From: Pullulanibacillus sp. KACC 23026
Lineage (GTDB): Bacteria > Bacillota > Bacilli > Bacillales > Sporolactobacillaceae
DNA: 64,000 nt
Assembly: GCF_029094525.1 (NCBI RefSeq)
Contig: NZ_CP119107.1
Span: 1,736,001 to 1,800,000 of the forward strand
Direction: 5' to 3'
Part shown: in pieces, positions 19,499 through 28,435 of the stretch
Numbering within the stretch: the first letter of the stretch is position 1
How the letters are laid out: each line of letters opens with the position of its first letter
Notes under the pieces: generated by a model
The model's input: only the letters and a program-made list of their open reading frames with translations
The model's database searches: none
What the model was told of the DNA's origin: nothing
Position numbers and translations under genes: made by a program

Positions 19499-19592
19499 TC
19501 TGTCAGGAGGACTTATATTTTGACACAAGAAAGGCAAAGTTAATAAAGCAAACAAAGAAAAAGGTGTAGGTTAGAAGCAAGGAGAGTGACAA

Positions 19593-20867
19593 ATGAAAAA
19601 GTCAGACTGGCTCAAACAGACTTGCGGATTAATTCTCCTTGGCTTCTTGATAAGCCTGGGATTTATACAACCTGTACAAGCTTTTATTAATATTCCACAA
19701 CATGTCACACTTATAGACCATCAGAAAGAATCCTTTCCTGCAATGGCTTCTGTTCATTCTTCTAATCAAGAGGTTGTCACAGCATTCTCTGGAAAAAAAT
19801 CAATATCCGTTGAAGGGCATGCCGTCGGAGATTCTTCCATGATTGTTTCCGTCGGTCATTTTCCTGCTAAGAAGGTGGACGTCGAGGTGTTGCCTGATAT
19901 TCGTTTAATCCCCGGTGGCGAATCCATTGGTGTCAAGCTCAACTCTATTGGGGTCCTAGTCGTCGGCTTTCATTTAATTCACACAACTAACGGAGAGGAA
20001 TCCCCTGCTGAAACAGCCGGTTTAAAAATTGGCGATATTATTACCCACATCAATAAGCAAAAAGTAGAGAGCATGTCCGATGTTAAGCAACTCGTGACAG
20101 AAAATGGTGATCATGCTCTTGATATAACCATACTAAGAGACGAAAAGAAGAAGCACGTAACCCTTAAACCAGTTAAAGATCAAACCGATCAAAACTATCG
20201 CATTGGTCTTTACATCAGGGACTCTGCTGCAGGTATCGGGACTTTAACTTTCTATGATCCAAAGAGCAAGAAATATGGGGCATTGGGTCATGTCATCTCT
20301 GATTCGGATACAAAGGAACCGATTCAAGTTCATGATGGTCAGGTGCTCCGCTCTGAGGTAACCGGGATCGATAAAGGGACTTCCGGTCATCCTGGAGAAA
20401 AAATAGCTAATTTTACTCCAAATACGGATCCGATCGGTGACATTACCCAAAACACACCGTTTGGGATCTATGGGAAGCTGACTGAAGTCCTGAAGAATGG
20501 CATTTATGATAAGCCGATGCCGATCGCCCTATCGAATGAGGTTAAAAAAGGCCCGGCGCAAATCTTGACGGTTGTTAATGGTCAAGAAGTAAAAGCTTAT
20601 GATATTTCTATTGTTAACTCAGTCGACCAAAAATTCCCTGCAACAAAAGGCTTGGTTCTAAAAATTACAGATCCAAGATTACTTTCCAAAACCGGTGGGA
20701 TCATACAAGGCATGAGTGGAAGTCCAATTATACAAGATGGGAAAATTATTGGAGCGGTCACCCATGTGTTTGTCAATGACCCAACATCAGGATATGGATG
20801 CCACATTGAATGGATGCTCCAACAAGCTGGAATAGGATTATATCAGGACCAAAAGGAAGCGAGCTAA
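19593..20867 (+). CDS. spoIVB: SpoIVB serine peptidase (S55 family)
   Basis: Forespore-secreted protease that cleaves SpoIVFA and so triggers pro-sigma-K processing. At 424 aa it is close to the B. subtilis 426. One N-terminal membrane anchor (residues 11-30) is followed by a PDZ domain ([18 protein letters not shown], about 139-156). The peptidase domain has the catalytic His in ALGHVI (His233) and Ser in GMSGSP, followed by [16 protein letters not shown] is well spaced. Expression is expected in the forespore (sigma-F/sigma-G), but I could not see a convincing sigma-G promoter. It sits next to spo0A as usual. Confidence 0.96.
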   Translation: MKKSDWLKQTCGLILLGFLISLGFIQPVQAFINIPQHVTLIDHQKESFPAMASVHSSNQEVVTAFSGKKSISVEGHAVGDSSMIVSVGHFPAKKVDVEVLPDIRLIPGGESIGVKLNSIGVLVVGFHLIHTTNGEESPAETAGLKIGDIITHINKQKVESMSDVKQLVTENGDHALDITILRDEKKKHVTLKPVKDQTDQNYRIGLYIRDSAAGIGTLTFYDPKSKKYGALGHVISDSDTKEPIQVHDGQVLRSEVTGIDKGTSGHPGEKIANFTPNTDPIGDITQNTPFGIYGKLTEVLKNGIYDKPMPIALSNEVKKGPAQILTVVNGQEVKAYDISIVNSVDQKFPATKGLVLKITDPRLLSKTGGIIQGMSGSPIIQDGKIIGAVTHVFVNDPTSGYGCHIEWMLQQAGIGLYQDQKEAS

Positions 20868-20884
20868 TCACAGCTCGTTTTTCT
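20860..20884 (+). terminator. Terminator after spoIVB
   Basis: CGAGCT / AGCTCG stem with a 6-base loop overlapping the stop codon, then TTTTTCTTTTTT. Confidence 0.7.
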
Positions 20885-20993
20885 TTTTTCTCCATTTTGT
20901 AACAGGGATTACAAATACGTAACATCCTTTTTTTACATCTATTTTATTTTGGGGAAGTCATGTATCATAAAGTATGAGAATCCGTAAACATTT

Positions 20994-21000
20994 TTCGACA
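20994..21000 (-). promoter_or_regulatory. Spo0A box upstream of spo0A
   Basis: TTCGACA is the reverse complement of the 0A box TGTCGAA. A 6-of-7 match, AGTCGAA, lies at 21015-21021. Together with the box at 21106 this suggests autoregulation by Spo0A~P, as in B. subtilis. Confidence 0.7.
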
Positions 21001-21105
21001 AACGAGTCGGATTGAGTCGAAATCACGAGTAAATGAGAGTATTCGTAAGAAAGAGGAAAAAAACTTAGAAAAAATGCATAAAATTAAAAGGATAACTCGA
21101 ATCGA

Positions 21106-21112
21106 TGTCGAA
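21106..21112 (+). promoter_or_regulatory. Second Spo0A box upstream of spo0A
   Basis: Exact TGTCGAA, 50 bases before the GTG start of spo0A. I could not assign the sigma-H promoter expected here with confidence. A GAGAAT resembling a sigma-H -10 is at 20976-20981, but no -35 matches. Confidence 0.65.
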
Positions 21113-21162
21113 GATTTATTAGAGCAACAAAAGAGCGAAACCTATAGAGGAGGAAAATTTTT

Positions 21163-21963
21163 GTGGAAAAAATCAGGGTATGTCTGACAGACGATAATCA
21201 GGAACTTGTACACTTAATTGAGGAGTATGTGTCTGTTTTAGAGGACATTGAAATTGTAGGAACAGCATATAACGGGCAGGACTGCCTATCAATGATAGAG
21301 GAATGTGAACCAGATGTTCTTTTGCTTGATATCATAATGCCTCATTTGGATGGTTTAGGGGTTTTAGAACAAATCCGATCAAATAGTGGGATCGCTCAAC
21401 CCAATATCATTATGTTAACTGCTTTCGGACAAGAGGATGTCACCAAGAAAGCATTGGACCTTGGCGCTTCTTATTTTATCCTGAAGCCATTTGATATGGA
21501 AAATCTGATTAATAATATTCGTCAAGTGTATGGAAGTAAAATCCCGACTATTCAGAAACCAACACGATCTGCTTCCTTCTCTGGAGCCGGTCGACCGGTT
21601 TCTAAAACTCAAAATTTAGATGCGAATATCACGAGTATTATTCATGAAATTGGCGTGCCTGCTCATATTAAAGGGTACATGTATCTCCGAGAAGCCATTT
21701 CAATGGTCTATAATGACATTGAATTATTGGGTTCCATAACAAAGGTTTTATACCCTGATATCGCCAAAAAATTTAAAACGACATCGAGCCGTGTCGAACG
21801 GGCGATTCGTCATGCCATTGAAGTGGCTTGGAGCCGTGGAAACATTGATTCCATTTCAAGTCTTTTTGGATATACCGTTTCCATGTCTAAAGCGAAACCA
21901 ACTAATAGTGAATTCATCGCCATGGTAGCCGATAAGCTCCGAATCGAGCATAAGGCGGGCTAA
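21163..21963 (+). CDS. spo0A: Sporulation master regulator Spo0A
   Basis: Response regulator at the end of the phosphorelay, deciding entry into sporulation. It is 266 aa. The receiver domain has the acidic pair D10-D11, phosphoacceptor D56 in [13 protein letters not shown], and the conserved Lys in ILKPF. A hinge (about 125-150) leads to the effector domain, with TEH-type helices in [19 protein letters not shown] and [19 protein letters not shown] (recognition helix). The start is GTG after AGAGGAGG. Flanking 0A boxes suggest feedback control. A strong terminator lies at 22183. Confidence 0.98.
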   Translation: MEKIRVCLTDDNQELVHLIEEYVSVLEDIEIVGTAYNGQDCLSMIEECEPDVLLLDIIMPHLDGLGVLEQIRSNSGIAQPNIIMLTAFGQEDVTKKALDLGASYFILKPFDMENLINNIRQVYGSKIPTIQKPTRSASFSGAGRPVSKTQNLDANITSIIHEIGVPAHIKGYMYLREAISMVYNDIELLGSITKVLYPDIAKKFKTTSSRVERAIRHAIEVAWSRGNIDSISSLFGYTVSMSKAKPTNSEFIAMVADKLRIEHKAG

Positions 21964-22182
21964 GTAACGCGGGGAAAGAAAATTGAGGGTTAGGGTTAAC
22001 CCTATACATTATAGAGAAGACAACTTGTTTTTGGACTACATACACATAAACTTATCTATTTCACCCAGTGAATCGGGAAAGATTTGTTGGGTGTTTAATT
22101 TGTTTGGCTGCAGTCAAAAAAGAGATCGTTGTCTCCCGAATCGAAAACCAAAGAGGTTAGGACAGACGTATGTTACGAATAG

Positions 22183-22232
22183 AAAAAACCGAACTTATTC
22201 ACGCCTTTTAACGTGATGGGTTCGGTTTTTTA
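22183..22232 (+). terminator. Terminator downstream of spo0A
   Basis: AAAAAACCGAAC pairs with GTTCGGTTTTTT around a second inner stem (CACG/CGTG). It lies 220 bases after the spo0A stop. The stretch between them (21964-22182) has no gene I can support. Confidence 0.85.
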
Positions 22233-22262
22233 TTTATAAGTTAAGCAATTTATGAAACACTC

Positions 22263-22383
22263 CGTCAAAATATGTCGCTTTCCGGGGGGGCACGGCCTCA
22301 GCCTCTTCAGCAAGGAAAACGTTTGCTTGCGGGGTCTTCAGACACGTGCTGTTCCCGCAGGCGTCTCCGTATTTTGACTACGC
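22263..22383. repeat. Dispersed GC-rich intergenic hairpin element (Bacillaceae type)
   Basis: About 120 bases bounded by inverted ends GTCAAAATATG and CGTATTTTGAC. They enclose CGCTTTCC...GCACGGCCTCAGCCTC and TGCGGGGTCTTCAGACACGTG...CCCGCAGGCGTCTCCG. From memory, very similar blocks recur between genes in many Bacillaceae genomes, where they look like non-autonomous mobile or hairpin elements. It is one copy in this window. The name and mobility are not established from the sequence. Confidence 0.55.
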
Positions 22384-22439
22384 TATCTACTTGTTTCTGT
22401 ATTTATAAACATTTAGTGTTCGGAATTTAAGTCAGTTAA

Positions 22440-22586
22440 TTTAGTTTTGTCCAAGCCTCCTTTGGTTTTAATTCGGATTCAGCGAAAGCTTCAGACGTTC
22501 ATTTATCTGTTGCGGATAACGATTCATGGGAATACTTAATGGAGCAGGCTCAGGCTGTATGCACATGGACTTATGGCAATGAATGA
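22440..22586 (+). pseudogene. C-terminal gene remnant, unrecognised
   Basis: An open frame without a start codon reads as protein-like (VQASFGFNSDSAKASDVHLS..., then DNDSWEYLMEQAQAVCTWTYGNE) and stops at 22584. A rho-independent terminator begins at that stop codon, as would be expected for the 3' end of a real gene. A stop at 22437 and the repeat element lie upstream, so the 5' part seems lost. I do not recognise the family. Confidence 0.4.
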
Positions 22587-22628
22587 AAGAGTTGAGGGAT
22601 AATGACAGTCCTCAAGCTCTTTTTCTTT
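22586..22628 (+). terminator. Terminator after the remnant
   Basis: AAAGAG-TTGAGG pairs with CCTCAA-g-CTCTTT (one bulged G), followed by a T-rich tail. Confidence 0.75.
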
Positions 22629-22639
22629 TTGATGAAACG

Positions 22640-22653
22640 TGACAAACTTGTAA
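22640..22653 (+). promoter_or_regulatory. BceR-like operator upstream of the ABC transporter
   Basis: TGACA-AACT-TGTAA matches exactly the TNACA-N4-TGTAA consensus known for BceR-type response regulators. It is about 120 bases before the transporter start. A TATAGT -10 is at 22708-22713 with only a weak -35, fitting an activator-dependent promoter. Confidence 0.65.
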
Positions 22654-22760
22654 GGTTTGACTGGTATTTTGAAAGCTAAATCAATGGGTCTCTCAATCCA
22701 ATTGATCTATAGTGAAAGAGTAAAGCAAGACTTGAAAGTTTACGAAGTGGAGGCGTTGGT

Positions 22761-23528
22761 GTGAGTCAAATTGTTGTGAATGCAAAAAACATTTATAAAA
22801 TCTTCGGGAAGAAACATGAAAATCAGTTTTCAGCCTTAAATGATGTCTCTTTTACCATTAAAAAAGGTGAATTTGTTGGAGTCATGGGGCCATCCGGTGC
22901 GGGTAAAACCACCCTTCTAAATGTTATTTCCACTTTAGAGAAACCGACAAATGGCACGGTCGAAATCTCGGATGTTGAGATCACCAAGATGAAGCAAAGG
23001 GAGCTGGATGATTTTCGCTCAACCCAATTGGGCTTTATTTTTCAAGATTTTAATTTATTGGAGAACCTCACTGTTTATGAAAATATTGCGTTGCCTTTAT
23101 CGCTCCAAGGGGTTTCCTCAAGAAAAATTAAACCAAGGGTGGAAACGGTAGCGAAAAAATTAGGAATTGAATCGATCTTAGAGAAATATCCTGCGACGAT
23201 CTCGGGTGGTCAAAAGCAACGGGCTGCCGCTGCAAGAGCGCTTGTACATGAGCCAGCTATCATTCTCGCGGATGAGCCGACTGGCGCCCTCGATTCAAAA
23301 AATGCCAAAAGTTTGATGGAGGCACTCGTTGATTTAAATCGTCGTGATGAGGTGACTATTATGCTGGTGACCCATGATCCTCTAAGTGCCAGTTACTGTA
23401 AGCGAATATTATTTATCCAAGACGGCCTGCTTTATAAAGAAATTTACCGAGAAGGATCTACAAATGAATTTCATCAACACATTTTAAATGTTCTGTCTGA
23501 GTTTGCCACAACAGATGTTGATGAGTAG
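22761..23528 (+). CDS. BceA-type ABC transporter ATP-binding protein
   Basis: 255-aa ATPase of a peptide-antibiotic sensing and resistance transporter. Walker A is GPSGAGKTT (about 45-53), the Q-loop is in FIFQDFNLL, the signature is TISGGQKQRAAAARAL and Walker B is IILADEPTGALDS. The start is GTG, with GGAGG upstream. The permease follows after 15 bases. Such transporters are normally paired with a BceRS two-component system, but none is adjacent. The upstream BceR-like box suggests that one acts in trans. Confidence 0.92.
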   Translation: MSQIVVNAKNIYKIFGKKHENQFSALNDVSFTIKKGEFVGVMGPSGAGKTTLLNVISTLEKPTNGTVEISDVEITKMKQRELDDFRSTQLGFIFQDFNLLENLTVYENIALPLSLQGVSSRKIKPRVETVAKKLGIESILEKYPATISGGQKQRAAAARALVHEPAIILADEPTGALDSKNAKSLMEALVDLNRRDEVTIMLVTHDPLSASYCKRILFIQDGLLYKEIYREGSTNEFHQHILNVLSEFATTDVDE

Positions 23529-23543
23529 AAGGGAGGACTTTCT

Positions 23544-25403
23544 TTGCTATTAAAACTTTCCTTTTCAAGTGTAAAAAAATTATTTAAAGATTATCTTATC
23601 CTCTTATTTGGGCTAACGATCTCAATCTCTATATTTTATATGTTTGAAGCTTTAGCTCAGAATAAGGCGTTTGTTCAGTCGAATGCCATGGTTGGTTCGA
23701 TTATGTTTATTTTTCATGTAGGGAGCTTTATTTTAGCTTTCATCACGCTTTTTTATATTTTCTATGCGACTTCCTTTATTCTTTCCTTGCGACAAAAAGA
23801 ATTGGGTTTGTACATGACGCTTGGAGCAAAGAAATACAAAGTCACTCAGTTGATGTTTTTTGAAACCTTCATGATTGGCTTAGCCTCACTGCTTATTGGC
23901 CTTGTGGTTGGGATCGGGTTATCTGCTGGGGTCTCTGACCTGCTCATGAAGCAATTGGATTTTTCGGCAAAAGGGTTTCATCCGTATCTTTCATCGGCTG
24001 TATGGACAACTGTGATTTTCTATATTGCCCTCTTTCTTCTAACCGCGATTGTGAACGCTGTGAAACTCGGAAGATTGCCCGTTCTAAAATTGATCCATGC
24101 TGATCAAGAAAAGGATAGGGAACTTTCAAGAGGTGTCAGGACGTTAATTGGGGCCATTGTGGCTATTGCTCTGATTGGGGCAGGCTATTATGTGATTTTT
24201 GAGATTAAACAATTTCTGCAATATGGGGTTCTTCTAGCCGCGGTTACCATTACGGTCGGTACGTATTTTCTCTTTATGTCGCTTCTTCCCTATTTTTTAA
24301 AGAAGGTAAAACGTATACGCCTGATTAATGAAAAGGATCTTAACTCTTTTACCATTGGCCAGCTTATTTTTCGTATTTCCAATTTAACTAAAGTGCTCGG
24401 GACGGTCTCTATGCTCATCGCACTTGGACTCGGTGCCATGACAGCCAGTTTATCTTTTTATAATAATATTTCCGTACAAGCTTCAATGGCCTACTCTTAT
24501 GATTTAACGGTCTTTCAACCGAGTCAATCGGAAATGAAGCTTATACACACCTTAACGACGACTGAGAAGAACGTGTACCATTATAAAGTGACCGATCAAG
24601 GTGTTTATTTTTTGAAAGAGGATCTGTTAAAGAATCGGCCATTAATTAACTCTTTTAATCCGAACTCATTCGATCAACCGAAGTCCAAGAGAATACAGGC
24701 GGGTCTTCCTAAAAATCAATACAGCGATAAAGGAACAAATGGGTTTTCGCTGATGCCGCAACCTTGGAAAACCGCTCTATCGAATGAACTTGGTGCTAAT
24801 TCACAAATGTTTGGAAAGCGGACTCTATATATCTTAGACAAAGCAAGCTATAACAAGCTGGCCGCTGACCAACATGCCTTGCTGATTGCAAAAGTTCCTC
24901 AGTTTACGAAACATCTAGACGTCTTCCAAAAAATTGATGAACAGCAAAAGGAACTAGCTAAAACCTATACAGGAATCAAGCCTGCTGAATTAGACAGCGA
25001 ATATGAAAATTATCTTGTTTTAAAAGAATTTGCGAGCGGAACCATCTTCATGGGTGTTTTCTTAGGCGTCGCCTTCTTATTGATGATGGTGAGTGTTTTA
25101 ATGTTTAAATTATTATCAAGCGCTACGGTGGACATCAAAAGATATGAGATGTTGAGAAAAATTGGGGTGAGACGCTCTTTATTGACCCTTTCGATTTATA
25201 AGGAGCTTTTCCTTGTCTTTCTATTTCCTGCTTTAGTCGGTTTCGCCCATGTATTAGTTGGCATGAAAATGTTTGGGGTCATTCTCATACATCCTTATAC
25301 GAAAATCTGGTTACCGATCTGTATATTCCTTGTCATTTATGGATTTTACTATGTGCTAACCGTTCAAATGTACAAACAGATCGTGTTACCAAAAGAAAAA
25401 TGA
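23544..25403 (+). CDS. BceB-type ABC transporter permease
   Basis: 619-aa FtsX-family permease with about ten membrane helices. Four are at the N-terminus, others lie around residues 195-310, and three are at the C-terminus. A long extracellular domain (about residues 310-500) between helices seven and eight is the hallmark of BceB-like bacitracin/lantibiotic transporters. In homologs this domain senses the peptide or its lipid II complex and signals to a BceS kinase. The start is TTG behind GGGAGGA. The substrate cannot be read from sequence. Confidence 0.9.
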   Translation: MLLKLSFSSVKKLFKDYLILLFGLTISISIFYMFEALAQNKAFVQSNAMVGSIMFIFHVGSFILAFITLFYIFYATSFILSLRQKELGLYMTLGAKKYKVTQLMFFETFMIGLASLLIGLVVGIGLSAGVSDLLMKQLDFSAKGFHPYLSSAVWTTVIFYIALFLLTAIVNAVKLGRLPVLKLIHADQEKDRELSRGVRTLIGAIVAIALIGAGYYVIFEIKQFLQYGVLLAAVTITVGTYFLFMSLLPYFLKKVKRIRLINEKDLNSFTIGQLIFRISNLTKVLGTVSMLIALGLGAMTASLSFYNNISVQASMAYSYDLTVFQPSQSEMKLIHTLTTTEKNVYHYKVTDQGVYFLKEDLLKNRPLINSFNPNSFDQPKSKRIQAGLPKNQYSDKGTNGFSLMPQPWKTALSNELGANSQMFGKRTLYILDKASYNKLAADQHALLIAKVPQFTKHLDVFQKIDEQQKELAKTYTGIKPAELDSEYENYLVLKEFASGTIFMGVFLGVAFLLMMVSVLMFKLLSSATVDIKRYEMLRKIGVRRSLLTLSIYKELFLVFLFPALVGFAHVLVGMKMFGVILIHPYTKIWLPICIFLVIYGFYYVLTVQMYKQIVLPKEK

Positions 25404-25422
25404 GTGGCGATTATAAGAAGAG

Positions 25423-25465
25423 AAAAAGGACCCTTTCATCTGGCGTGATGGAAAGGGTCCTTTTT
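25423..25465. terminator. Bidirectional terminator between transporter and small convergent gene
   Basis: AAAAAGGACCCTTTC pairs with GGAAAGGGTCCTTTTT around a 12-base loop. It has poly-T tails on both strands and lies between convergent genes. Confidence 0.9.
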
Positions 25466-25469
25466 AGCT

Positions 25470-25628
25470 TTACAAAACGGGCGGGTGATTGGTTGGGTTT
25501 TGTTTTGAAGCGGCAGATGGTTCCTTGTCTTCTGCTTCAGGCTTATAGGCGACAAGAACAACGCCTAATTGTTGTTCGAACTCATTAAGCGCTCGCTCTT
25601 GATCTTCTGTTAAATGGGCATATTTCAT
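25470..25628 (-). CDS. Small hypothetical protein (52 aa)
   Basis: Start ATG at 25628 on the minus strand is preceded by a perfect GGAGGTG site 7 bases away. The product starts MKYAHLTEDQERALNEFEQQ and continues LGVVLVAYKPEAEDK, with a helical N-terminal half and a Pro/Ser/Asn-rich tail. It ends next to a bidirectional terminator. No membrane segment or known motif is seen. The ribosome site and terminator make it a credible gene, but I do not recognise its function. Confidence 0.7.
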   Translation of the reverse strand: MKYAHLTEDQERALNEFEQQLGVVLVAYKPEAEDKEPSAASKQNPTNHPPVL

Positions 25629-25758
25629 TGAGTCGCACCTCCACCCCCATTATTGACAATGTACAGGCAACTATTCATTTGTCGACAAGTCATTGAAGGT
25701 TTCGTGCTGCATGATGAGAGGCGGATAGCGAATCTAGGTTGCGCCGCCCATTTACACG

Positions 25759-25998
25759 TTACATTTTTCTTTTGAAACGGTCAGCCACATAATGGCGCTT
25801 TCGGTCTCGATAAAAAATCCAACCGCCTATAAAGCCGACTCCTGCTAAAAAGAGGATAAGTCCGATGACAAGCTGGAGCCAAAGCCAAGGGAAGAGGGGC
25901 TGTAAGATATCAAACACAGAGTCTCTCATTAATTTGACACCGACTACCGCTAACGCTCCAGGGATTACTAATATCAAAAGTGCAATATAACGGCTCAT
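25759..25998 (-). CDS. yqzF: DUF2627 membrane protein (YqzF-like)
   Basis: 79-aa protein with two transmembrane helices (about 5-20 and 38-65) and a basic C-terminus (YRDRKRHYVADRFKRK). It matches the DUF2627 family. Its position directly upstream of and divergent from bkdR is the same as yqzF in B. subtilis. Function is unknown. Confidence 0.85.
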   Translation of the reverse strand: MSRYIALLILVIPGALAVVGVKLMRDSVFDILQPLFPWLWLQLVIGLILFLAGVGFIGGWIFYRDRKRHYVADRFKRKM

Positions 25999-26197
25999 AC
26001 AGGTCGCATCCTTTAGTTAAATGATTCGCTCACCTCAGTGAATAAACTTGAGGGGCCGAGGTGAACGGGTATTTTTGAATTAACCTTATTTTAAATTAGT
26101 GTAACGCATGTCTCTTGTCGTGTCTATTTGTCTTTCTCTAGAACTCAAGGTAGAATAAATGAGGACAATGAAAAAAATTGCAGAGGTTGATCTCTGA

Positions 26198-28243
26198 ATG
26201 AACACATTGGTCATTTTAAGCCCAGGTGAAGGCCTGGCCGTCTTGCACCGTATCGAAAGCTTTGAACTTGTAACGATTACAGCGATTTTAACGTCCCGTC
26301 CAACAGAAGCGCTGAAACATTTAGCCCTAAAACGGTCGATTGCTTTGGTGTCTTCAGTGGAAGATCAGTTAGTGAAGAAATTGGATTTAGTTATTGATGC
26401 ACGAAAAACGTTGGATAAGGAAAAGGATTTTACGGCTTTATTCCAAGGCATCCCGTATATTCCGAGTCAAGTCGTAAACTGGGTTATCCATTTAATGATG
26501 GAAAAAGAGACACTGATCGCTCATTTGCAGCAACAAGCTGATCTTCGCAGTCTCATCTTGAATTTAACCCATGACGGGATGATTGCGATCGATGCAAATG
26601 AAACCATTACTATAATGAATCCTAGCGCTGAGAAGATTATGGGGCTAACCGCGGAAAATGCGATTGGCTCACATGTCAAGGATCTGGTCGCGAGCACACA
26701 ATTGCCGCGTATCCTAAGGACGCAGAAACCCGAAATTAATCAAGAACAGGAACTGCACAATGGTAAGAAAATCATTACGACGCGTCTGCCTATTACAGAT
26801 GTAAAAGGAAACCTATTAGGGGCATTTGCTGTTTTTAAAGACATAACAGATATTAAAAAGCTTGCAGAAGAAGTGACGAATTTAGAGAGTATTCAAGAGA
26901 TGCTAAATGCGATCATTCAGTCATCTGATGAGGCCATCTCTGTTGTGGATGAAGAAGGGAAAGGCTTGCTGATCAATCCCGCTTACACCCGTTTAACCGG
27001 ATTAAGTGAAGCCGATGTGATAGGTAAACCGGCAACAACCGATATCTCTGAGGGGGAGAGCATGCATATGAAAGTGCTCAAAACCCGCAAAGCCGTCAGA
27101 GGTGTTCGCATGCGGGTAGGACAGGCTAAGCGTGAAGTGCTTGTGAATGTGGCTCCCATCATCGTAAATGGAAATCTAAAGGGAAGCGTCGGTGTCCTTC
27201 ATGATGTCTCCGAGATCTCGGCTTTAACCGATCAATTAAATCGTGCCAGGCAAATTATCCGAACTCTTGAAGCCAAATACAGCTTTGAGGATATTGTCGC
27301 CACCTCTGAAGAAATGAAGGCAGTGATTGAACAAGCTCAGCTTGCAGCGAACATCCCTATTACAGTCCTTTTAAGAGGAGAGTCGGGGACGGGAAAAGAA
27401 TTGTTTGCGCATGCGATTCATAATGCGAGTTCAAGGCGTTATAACAAATTCGTTCGAGTGAACTGTGCGGCTATTTCTGAATCTTTATTAGAAAGTGAGC
27501 TTTTTGGTTATGAAGAAGGTGCATTTTCAGGTGCCAAAAAAGGCGGGAAACGAGGTTATTTCGAAGAGGCGAATGGCGGAAGTTTATTTTTAGACGAAAT
27601 CGGTGAATTATCGACGTCTATTCAAGCGAAGCTATTAAGGGTCTTACAAGAAAAAGAAATCGTCCGAGTAGGTGGAACAACAGCCATTCCTATTGATGTC
27701 CGGGTGATTGCTGCAACCAATGTGGATTTGGAGCAACGCATTCTTGAACATGAATTTAGAATGGATTTGTATTACCGGCTTAATCGAATGCCTATCTATA
27801 TCCCTGCCTTAAGAGAAAGAAAAGAAGACATACCTGAGCTGTGCGTTCATCTTATAAATAAAATTAATCAGGATTTCGGAAGGCATGTTGAGGGGATTGA
27901 TCCAACCGCCATATCCATTCTAAACCGCTATGATTGGCCAGGAAATGTCCGGGAATTAGAAAATGTTCTTGGCAGAGCGATCATTCATATGAGCGTGTCC
28001 GAAAGCCTTATTCAGCCTTCGCACTTAAGGGAAATGTCTCTAAATAACGAGCGGGATAAGGTGAATCCGAATGTGATCATCCATCCATCTATGTCGCTTA
28101 ATGCTCAATTAGAGGCTTTGGAAAAGTCCATTATTCATGAGTCACTTGAGGCACATGAATCGAATCGGACGCAGACGGCAAGAGCGCTGGGTATATCTGT
28201 AAGAAATCTGTATTATAAGATGCAGAAATATGGACTAGATTAG
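26198..28243 (+). CDS. bkdR: Sigma-54-dependent activator of branched-chain keto-acid genes
   Basis: 681-aa enhancer-binding protein that would activate the sigma-54 promoter just downstream. An N-terminal domain (1-110) is followed by two PAS-like domains (about 115-225 and 230-345). The AAA+ domain has Walker A GESGTGKE, Walker B LFLDEIGE and the sigma-54 contact loop, here GAFSGA rather than the usual GAFTGA. A C-terminal Fis-type helix-turn-helix (TQTARALGISVRNLYYKM) binds DNA. The gene starts at ATG 26198 and lies between yqzF (divergent) and bcd. Confidence 0.93.
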   Translation: MNTLVILSPGEGLAVLHRIESFELVTITAILTSRPTEALKHLALKRSIALVSSVEDQLVKKLDLVIDARKTLDKEKDFTALFQGIPYIPSQVVNWVIHLMMEKETLIAHLQQQADLRSLILNLTHDGMIAIDANETITIMNPSAEKIMGLTAENAIGSHVKDLVASTQLPRILRTQKPEINQEQELHNGKKIITTRLPITDVKGNLLGAFAVFKDITDIKKLAEEVTNLESIQEMLNAIIQSSDEAISVVDEEGKGLLINPAYTRLTGLSEADVIGKPATTDISEGESMHMKVLKTRKAVRGVRMRVGQAKREVLVNVAPIIVNGNLKGSVGVLHDVSEISALTDQLNRARQIIRTLEAKYSFEDIVATSEEMKAVIEQAQLAANIPITVLLRGESGTGKELFAHAIHNASSRRYNKFVRVNCAAISESLLESELFGYEEGAFSGAKKGGKRGYFEEANGGSLFLDEIGELSTSIQAKLLRVLQEKEIVRVGGTTAIPIDVRVIAATNVDLEQRILEHEFRMDLYYRLNRMPIYIPALRERKEDIPELCVHLINKINQDFGRHVEGIDPTAISILNRYDWPGNVRELENVLGRAIIHMSVSESLIQPSHLREMSLNNERDKVNPNVIIHPSMSLNAQLEALEKSIIHESLEAHESNRTQTARALGISVRNLYYKMQKYGLD

Positions 28244-28261
28244 AAACGCGCAAAAAAGGGC

Positions 28262-28312
28262 GTGCAACATCTTGCACTAATGAAAAAAATTGCAAACCGG
28301 GTTACTTGTAAT
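28262..28312 (+). promoter_or_regulatory. Probable BkdR upstream activating sites
   Basis: A perfect inverted repeat GTGCAA-CATC-TTGCAC (28262-28277) and an imperfect one, ATTGCAA...TTGTAAT (28289-28312), lie 30-75 bases before the sigma-54 promoter. The stretch ATGAAAAAAATTGCA (28280-28294) recurs exactly at 26168-26182, just before bkdR. Confidence 0.6.
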
Positions 28313-28338
28313 GAAGCGCTTTCATAGTATTTTTACTT

Positions 28339-28354
28339 TGGCATGAAACTTGCA
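28339..28354 (+). promoter_or_regulatory. Sigma-54 promoter of bcd
   Basis: TGGCAT-GAAAC-TTGCA matches the -24/-12 consensus TGGCAC-N5-TTGCW except at one position, with correct GG-N10-GC spacing. It lies 80 bases before bcd. Confidence 0.88.
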
Positions 28355-28435
28355 TGAGGAATTGTGGAGATACTGACTAACAGAAGATATAAAGTTGGGA
28401 AATGGATTAGAAACCATTAGGAGGTATTTAGTAAG

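Noticed and set aside
20951-20981. Sigma-H promoter of spo0A
   Set aside because: A GAGAAT -10-like element is present, but no -35 occurs at the required distance, so only the 0A boxes are reported.
21983-22216. 77-codon frame after spo0A
   Set aside because: It ends inside the terminator, has no convincing ribosome site and its product is not protein-like.
25400-25588. 62-codon plus-strand frame after the BceB-like gene
   Set aside because: It runs through the bidirectional terminator and is antisense to the better-supported small gene at 25470-25628.
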